A stretch of DNA of 64,000 nucleotides from the NCBI RefSeq assembly GCF_009730915.1, contig NC_052481.1:2170001-2234000 (forward strand). The letters run 5' to 3'. The stretch comes from Dioscorea cayenensis subsp. rotundata. Its lineage: Eukaryota > Streptophyta > Magnoliopsida > Dioscoreales > Dioscoreaceae. The translations under genes were made by a program, and so were the position numbers. Positions 1-12,400 of the stretch are shown here, one piece after another. Position 1 is the first letter of the stretch; each line of letters begins with the position of its first letter. Under the pieces are notes generated by a model. The model ran no database searches, was not told the origin of the DNA, and saw only the letters and a list, made by a program, of their open reading frames with translations.

Positions 1-61
1 GGACCTCGTAGTGACCGCCTGATGAAGGAGCTGGAGGAGCGACTGAGGAGGAGGACGCCAT
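1..61 (-). CDS. N-terminal fragment of an unidentified protein, running off the left edge
   Basis: On the minus strand an ATG at 61-59 opens a frame that stays open to the window edge. It gives 20 residues beginning MASSSSVAPPAP and ending GGHYEV. A Ser/Ala/Pro-rich start and locally high GC content, in contrast to the AT-rich flank, look like a plant first exon. The sequence upstream of the ATG is also GC-rich (GGGCC clusters near 121-150), as many plant promoters are. Twenty residues are too few to name a family, and no function is proposed. Confidence 0.45.
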   Translation of the reverse strand, partial: MASSSSVAPPAPSSGGHYEV

Positions 62-366
62 CAATGGAGACGGGAGAGGAATGGTTTGTGAGGTTTTGGA
101 TTTGTGAACTCAGTGAAAAAGGGCCCTCAAGGGCCGGGCCGAGGCGGGCCGGGCTACTGATAAATTAATATAATTAATTTTTATGAAATATATATTTTAT
201 TTATGTGATTAAAAAAATTTCTTTTGAGAGTTGTTAAAAAACCTCAATGGCTCATTGACCACGAATATTGGCCTGATCAGTGTTAAACGAGTGGGACACT
301 TCAGAAATATCATAGTTTAAGGACATGTTTGGATGCATAATAAATTTTTTCTTAAAAAAATATTTT
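62..366. other. Intergenic; likely promoter side of the partial gene at the left edge
   Basis: A GC-rich stretch at about 120-160 is followed by AT-rich sequence. No ORF or repeat is recognised before the LINE tail that starts near 367. Confidence 0.4.
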
Positions 367-687
367 ATTTTATTTTTTTTTTTTGAAAAGGTGGATAAAC
401 CACTTCATTAAAAAGCAAGGGAAAAAACAAAGATACTGCTAAGCCCTCATGAGAAAGAAGAGGGCGCCAAAAGCGAGCCATGCAGATGTAGAAAGCTAAA
501 AGGAAATCAAAAGATACAAAACGAGATGAGGAGCAACCTCCCCCACCCCACCAACCCCCACCTCAAATACAATTAACTAACCAGTATGCGTATCGGGCCC
601 AGCATCCTGAAATGATGCTCCACCTTGCTCCTCCCTAGTGGAAGTAAGGAACTCCAAACTACGCCTGATTGTAGAAGAATGTTTTAG
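367..687 (-). mobile_element. 5'-truncated LINE tail (non-LTR retrotransposon)
   Basis: On the minus strand this segment ends in a poly(A) run (poly-T at about 370-384 on the plus strand), preceded by sequence of the kind seen at plant LINE 3' ends. It is flanked by a direct repeat, AAAAATATTT at 356-365 and 688-697. That fits target-primed integration of a heavily 5'-truncated copy. No coding domain remains. The duplicated bases are A/T only, so the boundary is approximate. Confidence 0.5.
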
Positions 688-697
688 AAAAATATTT

Positions 698-1591
698 CAT
701 AAGATTTGAAAATGATTTCGGTGGAATTTACTTCGGAAAAAATTTCTACATAACGGGAATGGTGTTTGGATATACACAAAAAATAATTTTTATAAGAATT
801 TAATTTTAAAAATATCACAAGAAATCCAAGACAGCCTTCTGTTATCTTTTCAAGAGTACATAATATCACAAGAAACTTCTCCTCAATTTATCAATACACA
901 ACACCAAAATTAATATTCACATAATAAAAACAATAACAATTGGATAAAATAGATGCACACATAAACACGCACAAGAATGTCTCCTAAAGACAAGAATTGC
1001 AATTAATGGTGTTGGTTTAAATCATTATCAAATGGTTGTGAATAAAACTAACATCCACATAAATTCAAACAAATCCATTAGAAACATCAGCTAAAAATGC
1101 AAATATAAACACAAAAATACAAGCAAAACAGAATCATAAACTCACAATAATAGATTACATGACAACACTATAAGCTGAAATAAAGAAAACAAAGATTGAA
1201 TTCTTAGGATTGCTATTAGACTCTTCAGGAATTGAATTGCATCCTCAAAATCTTAGAGAAAATGTTACAGTAAAAGATCCAAGCTTATGAACAAGAACCA
1301 AATAAGATACAAAACCATAAAGAAACCAAAACCAAATGAACACACATGCATATATATATATACATGGATGACAATATCAAAATACAATATTATTTTAATC
1401 TTCTTAATCTTAAACTCAGCTCATTATCAAACAAATATAAGCCGATCCATAAAGCAGGAGAAATGAGAGTCTGGAGCATTTTTGAGACATTCTATCAAAC
1501 ATTTGATGGGCACGGATGAGAAAAAAGAGACATTCTACTCAAACTAGGGCATCTCTAAGTTAAAAGCTTTGATTTTTAAGCACCTCCAACA
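698..1591. other. AT-rich intergenic DNA upstream of the VQ gene
   Basis: No ORF with family resemblance is visible. Short AT microsatellites occur, for example near 1350. The last 150 bases are presumably promoter and 5' UTR of the VQ gene, but no specific element is claimed. Confidence 0.4.
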
Positions 1592-1873
1592 ATGAAAATC
1601 CACCCAAATCTCCACGACCTCGAGATCCCTTCGCCAAACTCTAGCAGCGGCAGCAGCTCCAACAACAACTGTAGCCCTGTGCTAGCTCCGACCACTCCTC
1701 CGACATCTCCTCCCAAACCTGCGACCCCAAGATCCGTCAACGCCAACTCTTATTCGATCATCTTCATTCAAGCTGACACCTCCTCCTTCAAACGCGTCGT
1801 CCAGATGCTCATCGCCTCCGCTGAAACCGCCGCAAAGCACGATGAGATGGCTGTCGCGCGGTGTTGGGGTTGA
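1592..1873 (+). pseudogene. VQ-motif protein, truncated (VQ4/VQ11-like)
   Basis: VQ proteins are small plant nuclear cofactors that bind WRKY transcription factors and are often MAP-kinase substrates. The 93-residue frame has a Ser/Asn/Pro-rich N-terminus with proline-directed TP and SP sites (about residues 12-47), then FIQADTSSFKRVVQMLIAS, which aligns with the family core FxxxVQxLTG. The usual Leu-Thr-Gly is Leu-Ile-Ala here, so the motif is degenerate. The frame stops after SAETAAKHDEMAVARCWG. In the +1 frame just past the break, LKPSEKEEKK resembles the lysine-rich segment downstream of the motif in full-length members, which suggests a frameshift near 1860 and loss of the C-terminal half. 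Family members are typically 150-250 aa and intronless. It may be a pseudogene or a short expressed peptide; the family call is firm, the status is not. Confidence 0.65.
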
Positions 1874-4732
1874 AGCCGTCGGAGAAGGAGGAGAAAAAGA
1901 TTTGGTGAGGGGACGGATGTCCGGGGAAGGGTCGGAGTTGGTTTGGAGAGGAAGAAGGGAAGAGACGGCAAAGAATTGCAAAAATGACTTGAGTTTTGGT
2001 TACCCCGAAAAGTAAAGGAAAAAAAAAAATGGTTCTCACCTCTTTTACAAAATCCTATGGAATTATAAGATTATATAGTAATTTTATACTATAAAATTAG
2101 TGTCTAGACAACCCTTATTATAATTTCCTACGTAACATTAAATTCCATAGGAACCATCACCATATCACCATTCCTATAGAATTTAGTGGTACCCAAACAG
2201 GTCCTAAGTCTCATTTAACACAAAGATAATAACATATACCTAATTATGAATACCGATTTGTTGTTGAAACACCGTATAGTCAAGGGAGGATGCGCGATAT
2301 GAGCAATTCCTGTGCGTGCACCTTTATGGATATAGGACTTATCACTTTCATAAAAAAATAATTTAAAATATAGGTTATTGAAAAAAGGAATTGTATTAAT
2401 AATTTAATTTTATAAATAATTTTAAATACAATATAAATTTTAAAATTATAAACTTCAACAATTTGCTGCAGCTGGTATAGTTCGAGCTAGACAAAATAAA
2501 ACGATATTTTAAAAACATTAGTTTTTTTTTTTAAATATGGTCTTTGATAGGGACGTAATGCTATGTTTGGATTGAGGGCCGGTGAGGGAAAATAAAGGGA
2601 GAGTTTTGAAGGGTCAAAGTGAGCCCTTCCTTCGTTTGGATAGATATTATTAATTTAATGAAGAGAAATTAAATGTTAACTACAAAACCCTCCGAAACCC
2701 CATTTTTTCTGGTCCCCCAATTTATGGTGCCAGGAGAAAGAACCTCCTAAAAATTTTAAAATATTTTAAAAGACTTTAATATCCTTAATTTTTTTTAATT
2801 AATTACATAACGTCACTTCATAAGTTTTTTCTTTCACTTTTTTGCAATCTAATTTTATTTTAATCAAATATTGTACATGATACCCATCGCAGATCCTTGT
2901 TTTTATGTATTTCTTTTTTGCTTTTATGTTAATTTAATTATTTCATATTTTAGTAGACCAAATCAAGCATCAGTCTATTGTAAAGATGTAAATAGCAATA
3001 TTTTTTTTATCCTATGCAAGACAATAATGTATGATATATTTTCAAAGAAAAAATAAAGGATGGTATTTGAGAATTGGCAAAATTAAAGTATAAAAAATCA
3101 AAATCAAAATAATAATGATAATTGTAATAATTTAAATATTATTAAAAAATTACTTAAAGTGTGAATTTATTTGAGATATTTATAATGCATGTGTTTAACT
3201 ATAAATAAGTAATTTCTTATTTAATAATAAAGATATAATTGGTAAATCATATTATTATATATCATTTCTCTTCTCTTCTCTTCCCATCTTTAACCAAACA
3301 GGTTGATAAAAAAACTATCATTTTTTTCCCTCCATAAAATTTGTTTATTTAAACATGAGTTCAACATTCTCTTTCCTTTCCTTTACTTTCTCTCCCCTTC
3401 CCTTTCCTTACTTTTTCTTCTACTTTTGAATCCAAACACTTATGTAACAATTACCCCACCAATTTTCCTTATAATTAATTTCTAAAATATTCATATTAAT
3501 GGATATTGAATTCAATTTAAAATATTTAAAAAAATTCATTATAATTAATATTAATTAGTGGTAAACTCATCTAACTCACTGTTCTTTTCACTTGCACCTC
3601 TGTCCCCCAACTAGAGACAATATATATCAAATATAATGAAATGAAATATATATAAGTATAACAGATAAAAAAAATTAAAAAATTATATTTGATTCATTTT
3701 TAAATATTATTTTGAGATAAAATTTGTTTAAATGAAATTATTATTGTTGTCCACTTTTGAGCCATCCAGGCGCTTATATATATTGTTGTTTATATTTCAC
3801 AAGCATGTATTAATGTATAAAGTATGGCTAAATTTTAAAATTATATATTTTTTCGTATTTTAAATTAATTTTACTGCTTATTCTTTTTATTTTTATAATT
3901 CATTTACCAATTTTATTAATTGTCCCTCTATATATATATCTGTGTGTTTGTGTCATTGTTGTTGTTGTTTATGTTTCACAAGCAAGTATAAAATATGGCT
4001 AAATTATTAAACTGTTCATTGTTCGTATTTTTAAAGTTATTTTATTGCTTAAATTTTTTTTTATCACTCATTTACCAGTTTTACCAATTGACCTATTTAT
4101 ATATTTACCAATATTCAGCCTCCATGTCACCCTCATAAATTTCTATGCACTTTTAATAATTTATTTAACAAAATATATTTTATAACTTTTGCATTTAAAC
4201 AAAAAAAAATATTTTTATGGCTATTTTTCCCATGTAACTAAAAAAATTAAGATAATGCTGTAATGCATATAAAAATATAAAATTAATTTTTGAAGTTTCT
4301 TTATTTTATATAACTCCATGTATTAGATTTTCAAATGTGACAAGATAAGCACATAAAATAATAAAGAGCATCCACAATGATAATTCATCCACACATTTTT
4401 CACCACTCGACAGGAGAGTTGGAATATTATAAACTAAGCCATATGTAATGAGGCCACTACCACGAGACTAAATTTTTAATAAATCTAAAAATATAAAAAA
4501 TAATTATAATATTTAAACATTTTGATAAGTAGTAAACAAGTAAATGAAAAAAAATCATAGAACATCACTTTTTAACTAAAAAAAAATTTATAACTCAGTG
4601 ATATTGATCACGTTGCAAAAAAAAAAATTAATGTAGGGCATTCAAAAAATTTAGACCTCGTCGTGGGTGAGGACTTGCAACACAAACCTCACATCACTCG
4701 TAAAGATGAACGGGTTAGATGTTTAATTTCCT
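1874..4732. other. AT-rich intergenic DNA with a possible MITE
   Basis: No coding region is recognised. Sequence from about 2571 (TGTTTGGATTGAGGG) and the reverse complement of sequence ending near 3440 (TGTTTGGATTCAAAAG) both start alike and continue into purine-rich runs. That would fit a MITE of about 870 bp, but the target-site duplication is unconvincing. Long AT tracts fill the rest. Confidence 0.3.
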
Positions 4733-4745
4733 ACTAATGTTCGTG

Positions 4746-5116
4746 TAAATTTTTTAGTAAGTCACTAAACTTTGACTCACTTTCATTTTGATCACTGAAC
4801 TTCAATTTGTATCAATTTGATCACTCAATTTTAATTTCATTTCACTTGGTAGTAAATTAAGAGATTTCAATCTCTAAATGAATGATGTGGTTCTTTTTCG
4901 ATGATGTGGACACCTCTAATAGACTTAATAATGTGTCAATGGGAGGACTAACTTAGATTTTTAAATAGTCATGTAATTAATTGGGGATTGAAATCTTTAA
5001 TTTATTACCAGTTGAAATAAAATTACAGTTAAATGACTAAATTGATACAAATTGAAGTTTGATGATCAAAGTGAAAATGAGCCAAAGTTAAGTATCATAG
5101 GAAAAAAAATTTACCC
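4746..5116. mobile_element. MITE with long terminal inverted repeats (Mutator-like)
   Basis: The left 130 bases (TAAATTTTTTAGTAAG...) are matched imperfectly by the reverse complement of the right 130 bases. Both arms carry the series ACTTTG, TTGATCA, CTTCAATTTGTATCAATTT and GATTTCAATC. The element is flanked by the near-direct repeat ACTAATGTTC[G/A]TG at 4733-4745 and 5117-5129. Long inverted arms and a target duplication near 9-13 bp point to the Mutator superfamily. There is no coding capacity. The ends may shift by a few bases. Confidence 0.65.
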
Positions 5117-5292
5117 ACTAATGTTCATGGCTCTTATCACATTTGCCTAAAAAAAAATAAATCAAGGGAGTAAAATGCAAATAGGCAAAAGTAATCTTCT
5201 TTTTGTAGCCATTTGGGATGACCCATCGGATTCTCGATCCATCATCTCCAAGGCCTTGCACTGCGCTGTGCGATCCCTAGATCGGAATCGCC

Positions 5293-7799
5293 ATGGGTTT
5301 CCTGGTGATAACGCTGATCTTCCTTCTCACCGGCGTCCTCGCCTCCATTCTCGTCCGCCTCTGCTTCAGCCGCGGCCCTTCCACCAATTTGTATGTTCTC
5401 TAGTCGTTCCCCTTTTACTTTTTCCCAATTTGGTTCATCTTTTGCTTTGGATCATCCTCAGATGCTTAATCGTTGCTTATTTTATGCTAATTGCGTTGTG
5501 CTTTTGATAGTTTTGTCTGGTTGTTGATTTGTTTTGTGGTTTCTGAGATTTGAGGCTTTTCTGATGATCCTTTAGATCAATCGATGGTTTTTTTGTCTCT
5601 TTCTCTATGTGATTGTTATTTTGGACTTAAAATTGGGAGAAATATGAATTTGAAAGATTGAATAGAACATAAAGATGACGTCTTTCTGGATAATTTAGAG
5701 TAATTTGTGTTGGCGTTTAGTGTAAATTCTGAGTTTAGATCGATGTGGATAATACCTGATTGATGTCATCATATGACTATTATGATGCTTAAGGAATCTG
5801 GGAGAGAAGATTGCTAAGTTTTGATGTATGGAAGTGATGGTGGGATAAATCACTTTCTTTTTGTCTTTATGATCTTTATCATAGGATGTTCACTAAGGTT
5901 GCGTTTAAACTTGTTGTATGAGACCTGAGTGGGTTTATTTGGAGGGGCTGAGATCCAGATTTGTGACTTCCTATAGATCAAAGCCAATTGTTTCACGAAT
6001 TTGGTGAATTGCTCCGGAAAAGTTATTATTTTTTTTTCTTTTTGTTTCAGCTCCATTTTAATTTCTGCACTTGTTATAACAAAAATTTCATTGATTCTAA
6101 CCAACATTCTGTTACTCTGTCCAGTGTTGTTCTGATTATTTGTGATTTTTAAAAGCATCTTTATCAATTAAAAGGCTAATTGTTAAAAAAACATGTTTTA
6201 CCTTTGATTATTAGTTTTAATTTGATTAATCAAAAGATTTGGATTGCTATCTTTCATTTGTTGCGGGCCTATGTTTTTCTATTTTTTTTACTGGTAATTT
6301 TCTTTAATTTTATTTTGCTATCTGAGCATATCTTCTGACACAAGGATGCAATTGGTTGGTGCAGGCTTCATTTAACATTGGTTATTACGGCCACCATTTG
6401 TTGTTGGTTGATGTAAGTCTTTAATTCCAATTGGTTTTTTATTAGAATTTATTTACTAATTGTGTTTAATTAATTCCGACACCATTATTGGATATCTTTC
6501 TTCTCATATGTTTCTTTCATGATTGTATAAATGATATTCTGTACTTGAATGTTATGTAGCATGAAGCACTTCTTCCTCCTTGATATATGCTAAACAATTT
6601 GTAGCTAATATCATGTGAAAGTAACAATTCAATTGCTTAGATAACTGGGTGTATTACTGCTAAAATTTAAGAGCACATTTAGTAGCTGTAGTAAAACACA
6701 AAGTATTGTACCAGTTAGGATATGAAAAGAACTGCTGAACAATGCTCATAACTATATTTGTGCTTTCCCTGATAGAAGGTGGTGATTCAAGTTATTATCA
6801 GCGAGCCTCCTATACCTTGAATTTCGATGTCTTATTTCTAATTTCGGATGAAACACCTTTGTAACTCCTAACTTATTTTGTGAAACCCTCTATACCTTGA
6901 ATTTCTCCCATTGAAGGGTGTGTTCTAGCTGAATATCATACAGTTTTGTCATATGAGATCACACAAGCCCTGATAGATTTTAGTTTATTAAGCCTTTTGC
7001 TTTAGCCTGGGTCTCAAAACCTGTCTGCCTTTTATGTTTATGTCAGCTAGGTTGTAGAAGATAATGGGCCATTTCATGCACAGGGAAAAACAGTTTTTTT
7101 ACTGGCCGATATGCCATTGACAATTGCACTCATCCATAAGTTCCTGATAATAACAGATCTTGCTTAGGTACCAATTATGCCTTGCGTATTTGGTTTCATG
7201 CTAAACTTAGAGATACACAAGATATGAAGGCAACTAATCCTAACGTTGATATAATTTTAGGAAGCAGAACCCATGATGATGCTATGGTGCCAGTTAAGTT
7301 ATACTTACAAATAGATGTGTAAAAGTCTTCCGATAGACTCTTTCATTAAGGTTGGAAGTTTGATCAAGTTACATGCTAACAATGGTCTTTTGGAGTGATT
7401 TTGGTGGTTGATATGCCATCATCTACCCCTATTAAGATTGTATTTAGTATCTGTAACCAATATTAGGCTTCTTTTCTAGTGCCTTATGTGATTAATCAGC
7501 TATATTACAATTGTTTTCATAGTATTCAGGATCATCCTTTCTTGGTCATATTTGAATACTTAATGAACCTATTTAACCATTGCTGGCACATTGATCTAAA
7601 TCACCTTGAATTTTAATCGAAGAAGGCTAAATGCTTCGCATTTAGTATTAACTGTAATGTTTGTTAATCTATACCTTTGCTCGTGAAAGACATCCTATTA
7701 TCTGTTAACATATTTGCATTACTAATCATCAGGTGGGCAATCGTCTACCTTGCTCAAATGAAGCCTCTCATCGTTCCGATCCTCAGTGAAGGAGAGTGA
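5293..7799 (+). CDS. VHA-e: V-type proton ATPase subunit e
   Basis: This is a small hydrophobic subunit of the membrane (Vo) sector of the vacuolar H+-ATPase, which acidifies vacuole and trans-Golgi compartments. Three exons, 5293-5390, 6365-6412 and 7733-7799, join with GT-AG borders into a 70-residue protein, exactly the family's usual length. It starts MGFLVITLIF and has the conserved link RGPSTNLLHLTLVITAT, then WAIVYLAQM and the C-terminal block PLIVPILSE. Two transmembrane helices are evident: residues about 2-22, and about 34-54 across the exon 2-3 junction. The ATG at 5293 is chosen because the family begins MGF and the context is GCCATGG. A longer frame starting at 5175 overlaps exon 1 in another phase and is not coding. 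The gene is convergent with the heat-shock factor, with about 350 bp between stop codons. Confidence 0.95.
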
Positions 7800-8152
7800 T
7801 ACTACTCCCCAACAATCATCAAGAGAAATTGTTGTAAGCCCGAAAATACTTTCATTTAGAACCAGTGGATTTTGCTACTGCTGTGATATTATTTACTGTC
7901 TCATATGATTTCCTTTGATAAATAAAACATATGACCAGTTTTATCTTATGACGTGCACTTACAAACCCAGAATTGATTCAAGTTCTAATACTTATTTCAT
8001 TTAGTCATTCTTTACCATCGCTAGGAAGTTCACTTACATTGTTTTACTAGAACATTTACATGGCCATTAAGGGGAAAAAAAAACAATTAAAAATACAACG
8101 GAATAAGAAATAATCACGTGACCAAAGGCGTCACGTGCATCCTCCATTAGAC

Positions 8153-9371
8153 TCACTGGTTTGCTGGCGGAGGGCAACACAACATCCAGTTCAGCGGATC
8201 CTGCCCATCTATCGGATCTGAATCCGATAGACGTCGCTTGACCTCCTCATTCGGATCCTCTGCCTCATTGCTCCGGATCTGCTTTTCTCCGATCAAGACT
8301 CCAAAGAGCCTATGGCTATGCTCCGGCTGTGCCGGCGGATCTGAATCCGATAGGCGTCGCTTGACCTCCTTATTCGGATCCTCGGCCTCATTGCTCCGGA
8401 TCCGCTTTTCTCCGATCAAGACTCCAAAGAGCCTATGGCTATGCTCCGGCTGTGCCGGCATGGGTTCCAGCGGCACCTTGCCAGGTGCTGTCACAGCTAC
8501 AGTATTTTTGGCTGTATAGTTTGACATTATATTAAGGATATTGTTGTAGAGGGACTTAATCTCCAATAGCTCACGCGAGAGTTGCCCGTTTTCAAAACGG
8601 AGCCTCTCATTCTCGCTCAATAGATCAGCCACAGTCACTGCCGACGAGCTTGATGACATAGCTTGCTCCTCACTGGAGTTTGTAGGTGATGGCAGTGCCG
8701 CCAATGGAACAGCCGCCACGGGTGGTGTTGCCGCTGCCATCGAGTTAGAAACCTTGTGGCGATGGATGTCATAGAGGAGCTGTTTCTCACCTCGCCGGAA
8801 TGACTCATGGGCAAACTCCCACTGATTTGCCGTGACCTTCCTGAATCCCTGTAATCCCACCAAAAATAATAGAAACCCCTAAAAAATTTGAAGAAAAGTT
8901 GAAAGAATAGGATCAAAAACTCACATAGGTGTTGAGCTGGCGAATGAAACTGGAAAAGTTGCAATGCTTGAAAAATTTAGGGAGGAGATCACGAGCAAAC
9001 TCGACCGGGCGCCGAACGACGAAGGCTGAGCCCTCAGTGTTCCATGAGATCACATCATTGAAGGCCGGATCATCCACAAGCTGGTAGGTCTTTAAAAGGA
9101 ACGGCGTCAGTCTCTGCCTCTCTGGAAGTGCTGGCGTTGATTTCTCAATCACTGTGGTCGTCTCCTGTGCCGCCACTGCCACTGTGACCATCCCCTCAGG
9201 CGGAGGAGGTGTCATCGGAATCATTGCAATCGCTGTTGGTGGTGCCACCGCCACCGTTACCACTGGAATTGCAATAGCTAATGTTGGAATTGGCTTCGAA
9301 TTCTCAAGGGCTACCATGGTGGTCGGCGGCGCCGCCACTGCCATCACCGGTTCAGGCGGAGATGGCGGCAT
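8153..9371 (-). CDS. Class B heat-shock transcription factor (HsfB2-like) with duplicated repression motif
   Basis: Class B HSFs bind heat-shock elements and usually repress transcription or act as co-regulators. Two exons (9371-8925 and 8848-8153) encode 380 aa across a 76 bp intron, which interrupts the DNA-binding domain right after RQLNTY, the conserved HSF intron position. The winged-helix domain spans about residues 83-175: [13 protein letters not shown], then [24 protein letters not shown], and GFRKV. A short leucine-rich coiled coil (about 220-260, [18 protein letters not shown]) fits a class B HR-A/B region. The C-terminal repressor tetrapeptide LFGV occurs twice in a 41-residue tandem duplication, each time in [13 protein letters not shown], followed by the basic KRR nuclear signal. 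Unusual is an Ala/Pro/Val-rich, low-complexity N-terminal extension of about 80 residues. A subclass other than B2 remains possible. Confidence 0.93.
8214..8459 (-). repeat. 123 bp in-frame tandem duplication inside the HSF gene (two copies)
   Basis: Units 8214-8336 and 8337-8459 differ at only a few bases. Each encodes 41 residues containing RLFGV and [10 protein letters not shown]; the two protein copies differ at two residues (KRI versus KQI, and PNKE versus PNEE). The length is a multiple of three, so the frame is kept. The near-identity implies a recent event. Confidence 0.95.
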
Positions 9372-9452
9372 TGGAATTGGATTACTTAGAAATGAAATTG
9401 GGATTAGTGTGAGGATAACTCGGTGAAGGGGAACAAAAGCGGTGCTGAAGGT

Positions 9453-9460
9453 TTCTAGAA
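9453..9460. promoter_or_regulatory. Possible heat-shock element (TTCTAGAA)
   Basis: The palindrome TTCTAGAA lies 82 bases upstream of the HSF start codon, with a further GAA just to its left at slightly wrong spacing. Autoregulation of HSF genes through such elements is known, but two perfect pentamers alone are weak evidence. Confidence 0.35.
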
Positions 9461-12400
9461 GGGCCTCGGTTGTCGGGTTTCGGGCCTAAAGGGGCACTGA
9501 CAACGAGGTAAAAACGTCAGCAAAGTTGAAAACCACGCAGTTTGTTCGTGTGAAGTTTCTCGAGAGTTGAGCGTTACTGTTGACGTGGCAGTTAATGATT
9601 TGATTGTAATTAGTGAGACATTAGGGATGTCGTTAAGTGTGGTAAAACTCTGATGTGTCATCGTCTTATTGGTTAATAACAGGAACTTTTTATTGTTTAG
9701 AGTGCTCTTTACTTTGACCTGTGTGTGATTATGAAACAGCCTCCTTGAACACGTTTTTCCTACACAGGCAACAAGTGCCGCCATTTTCACTGAAATCAAA
9801 AAGACATGGACAACAATCTCAATAAACACAACATATGTTCTTAATTTGTGTGGATTTTAAGGTTTCTATCTCAAATTTTGTTTTTAAAATAATTTTTTTA
9901 TCTGAGCGATTTGGCACTAATAGGCCTATTTTTTATTCTAACTGTTGATATAATTGTATTTATTATTGACATATGAAAATTTTACAAAAAAATGAAACCA
10001 TGTACAGAAAAATCCTACTGAGAAAAAGATGGGATGTCAAGAACATCAAGGAGGTAGGATGAATAGTTGGTCAGATCTAGTATGGATCATACATGGATGA
10101 TAGTTTTAGTTGGTGGGGAAGAGGATCAAGTTGGCCTTTGTGAATAGCTTGATGTATTATCTCCTTTCAACTTTTTGAGTGAAATGTGACAAAAAAGAAA
10201 ATCCATGGATTGATCTCATCCTCTCCGCTCCATAGAAACTATGTGATCACCCCAAGGATGTAGCGGTCATAGACTGACCATAGACCCTATTTAACAAGTG
10301 AAATATATAAGTTGTCCGCTCAATTTTATCTTAGCACCAACACTACACTTTTATAATAAAAGAGTGGTATTTTATTTTTTTTCGAGCCAAAATCAAGGAT
10401 TTATAAAGTTAATAATATTAATTAAGAATTTGGTTTGCCAATCTTATTTTTATCTTCTATATTTTTCTAAATATCTAATACCACAGGTTAATTAATATGA
10501 TCTATGTTCTCTATGAAAACCTTATGGGTTTATAGGATGAATATTTATTACTGACAAATATTTAATAATAATTGACAATTTTTTGGTTTATGAACACTAA
10601 GTCTTTTATGTAAAGTTATTCATAACCTGTTAAAAAAATATTATTTAAATTTCAGCTCACACAGAATGAAAGCACATGTATATTGTGAGAGTAATTTCAC
10701 ACGTGTGCATGTTTCTAATGTGGTTTGTTCACATTTTATAAATAAATAAATAAATAGATATTTAATAAAATAAATATTAATAATGATATATAGAACAACA
10801 TGAGAGAGAAAGAGTCACCTCAAATTACTCGGACTAAGGCTTTTATTATTGTTGTATTAACTACGATACTGGAAAAATAACCATACACAACAAATGTGAA
10901 TACATATTTATTTAGCAAAAGAGATTAAATAGAATGATAGGACTCTCTCGGAGATGACAAACCCTAATTAGCCAAATAGAATTTAGTTAAGAGGCTATAA
11001 AAGGCAAAGATACTAATCACACAAGAAAAAAAAACTCATGGAAGAACTTTATAGTTTTAAATATAAAAAAAAGAAAATTTTTTACTAAAATTATTATTAT
11101 TTTGCTGAGACATGCAAACAGACCGTTAAGAAAGACAAAAACATATACAAACCTCAGTGGAGCAAGTAAAGATGGAGCCACGTGTACATGGACATTGGTA
11201 CCATTTGCACATAAACATTACTCATACTCACAGAAAATGTATTCTCACTTGTGATTTAAACTCACAAAAATCTATCTATCAATAGATCACTTAGTCGTTG
11301 GTCTAAAATTAACTATGTTGATCCATAGAAATTTTTTTTGCTTGACTTAGATACCAGAGCCTCCTCCGGCCAAATACCGGGTAACACTAGTGTTATTCTC
11401 ACAGGGAATCAGCAAGTAGAGAGCAAATGCATCCTTTTTATTTGCTACCTGTTTGAGTGAGGCTGGATTAGACCAATGAGGGTGCTTGTTTGCTCCAATC
11501 GAACGGTTGATCAAGTTCAGTGCTGATCCAGAGAAAAAAGAAAAAAAAAAAAAGATTTTCATATTAACTAATTAAATTTTCTCAAACTTTATCAAAATGG
11601 TTGGATAATCCTTGAAAGCCACTTTTTCAGGCCTTTTCTTTTTGGAACTTTTTATATCCCCTGCAAAGTTGTTAGAAAAAAAAGTGAAAAACAACAAAAC
11701 AATGAAAAGCTTCTTCTTTTGTCTCTCGGCAACAAACCTTATAATAAATAAATAAATAAATAAATAAATAAAAATAAAATGGTGCAACCTTATCTTTGGT
11801 GAGTGGTTCTTGTTATTAATAATAATAATAATAATAATAATAATCCTTGAAATATACTGTCTCTTGCCTTCATATAATCTTAGGTCTTTCTAGAATAAAG
11901 TTGGGATATAGTTGGGATAAAGTTGGACTAATAAAATTTTGAATTAAGTTTGTACAGGTAGGTTTTTTTCATCTCAAATTGAGTTGCATTGGTTAATTTA
12001 ATTATATATATATATAGTGTATGTTTATATCTCTTGACTATATATATATATTGACGAATGTGAACAAATCATATCAGGGTATGCACATGTCTTAAAGTAA
12101 ATACTTTAGCACATTTATGTCCACACTTTATATGAATTAATGTCTTTTTTAATAAAAACATAAACATTTTTTACCGAAGATTTTAGTGTTAATAGGCTAA
12201 GAAATTATTTGTTGTTTTGATTATATCAATATTCATTTTAATCATTAAATAAAAAAAAATAAATATCTGCTTTGACGTTAATATCATAAGGTATTTTGAA
12301 ATAGGTGTCAAAATTTCTAAAGGACTTCTAAATTTCTCAAAGAAAAAGGTCTGGTGGTTGGTGGTGAGGAGTAGGTGGTGATCATTTGATGATTAATTAT

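Noticed and set aside
1682-2039. Minus-strand frames of 67-99 codons opposite the VQ gene
   Set aside because: They show no family resemblance and arise from the GC-rich coding strand opposite.
2571-3440. MITE of about 870 bp with TGTTTGGATT ends
   Set aside because: The ends resemble each other but the target-site duplication is not convincing, so it is mentioned only within the intergenic entry.
5175-5507. 110-codon frame at the start of the V-ATPase gene
   Set aside because: It overlaps exon 1 of VHA-e in another phase and runs through the splice donor; composition and family evidence support the VHA-e frame.
8238-8519. Plus-strand 93-codon frame with an internal repeat
   Set aside because: It is the antisense shadow of the duplicated HSF segment.
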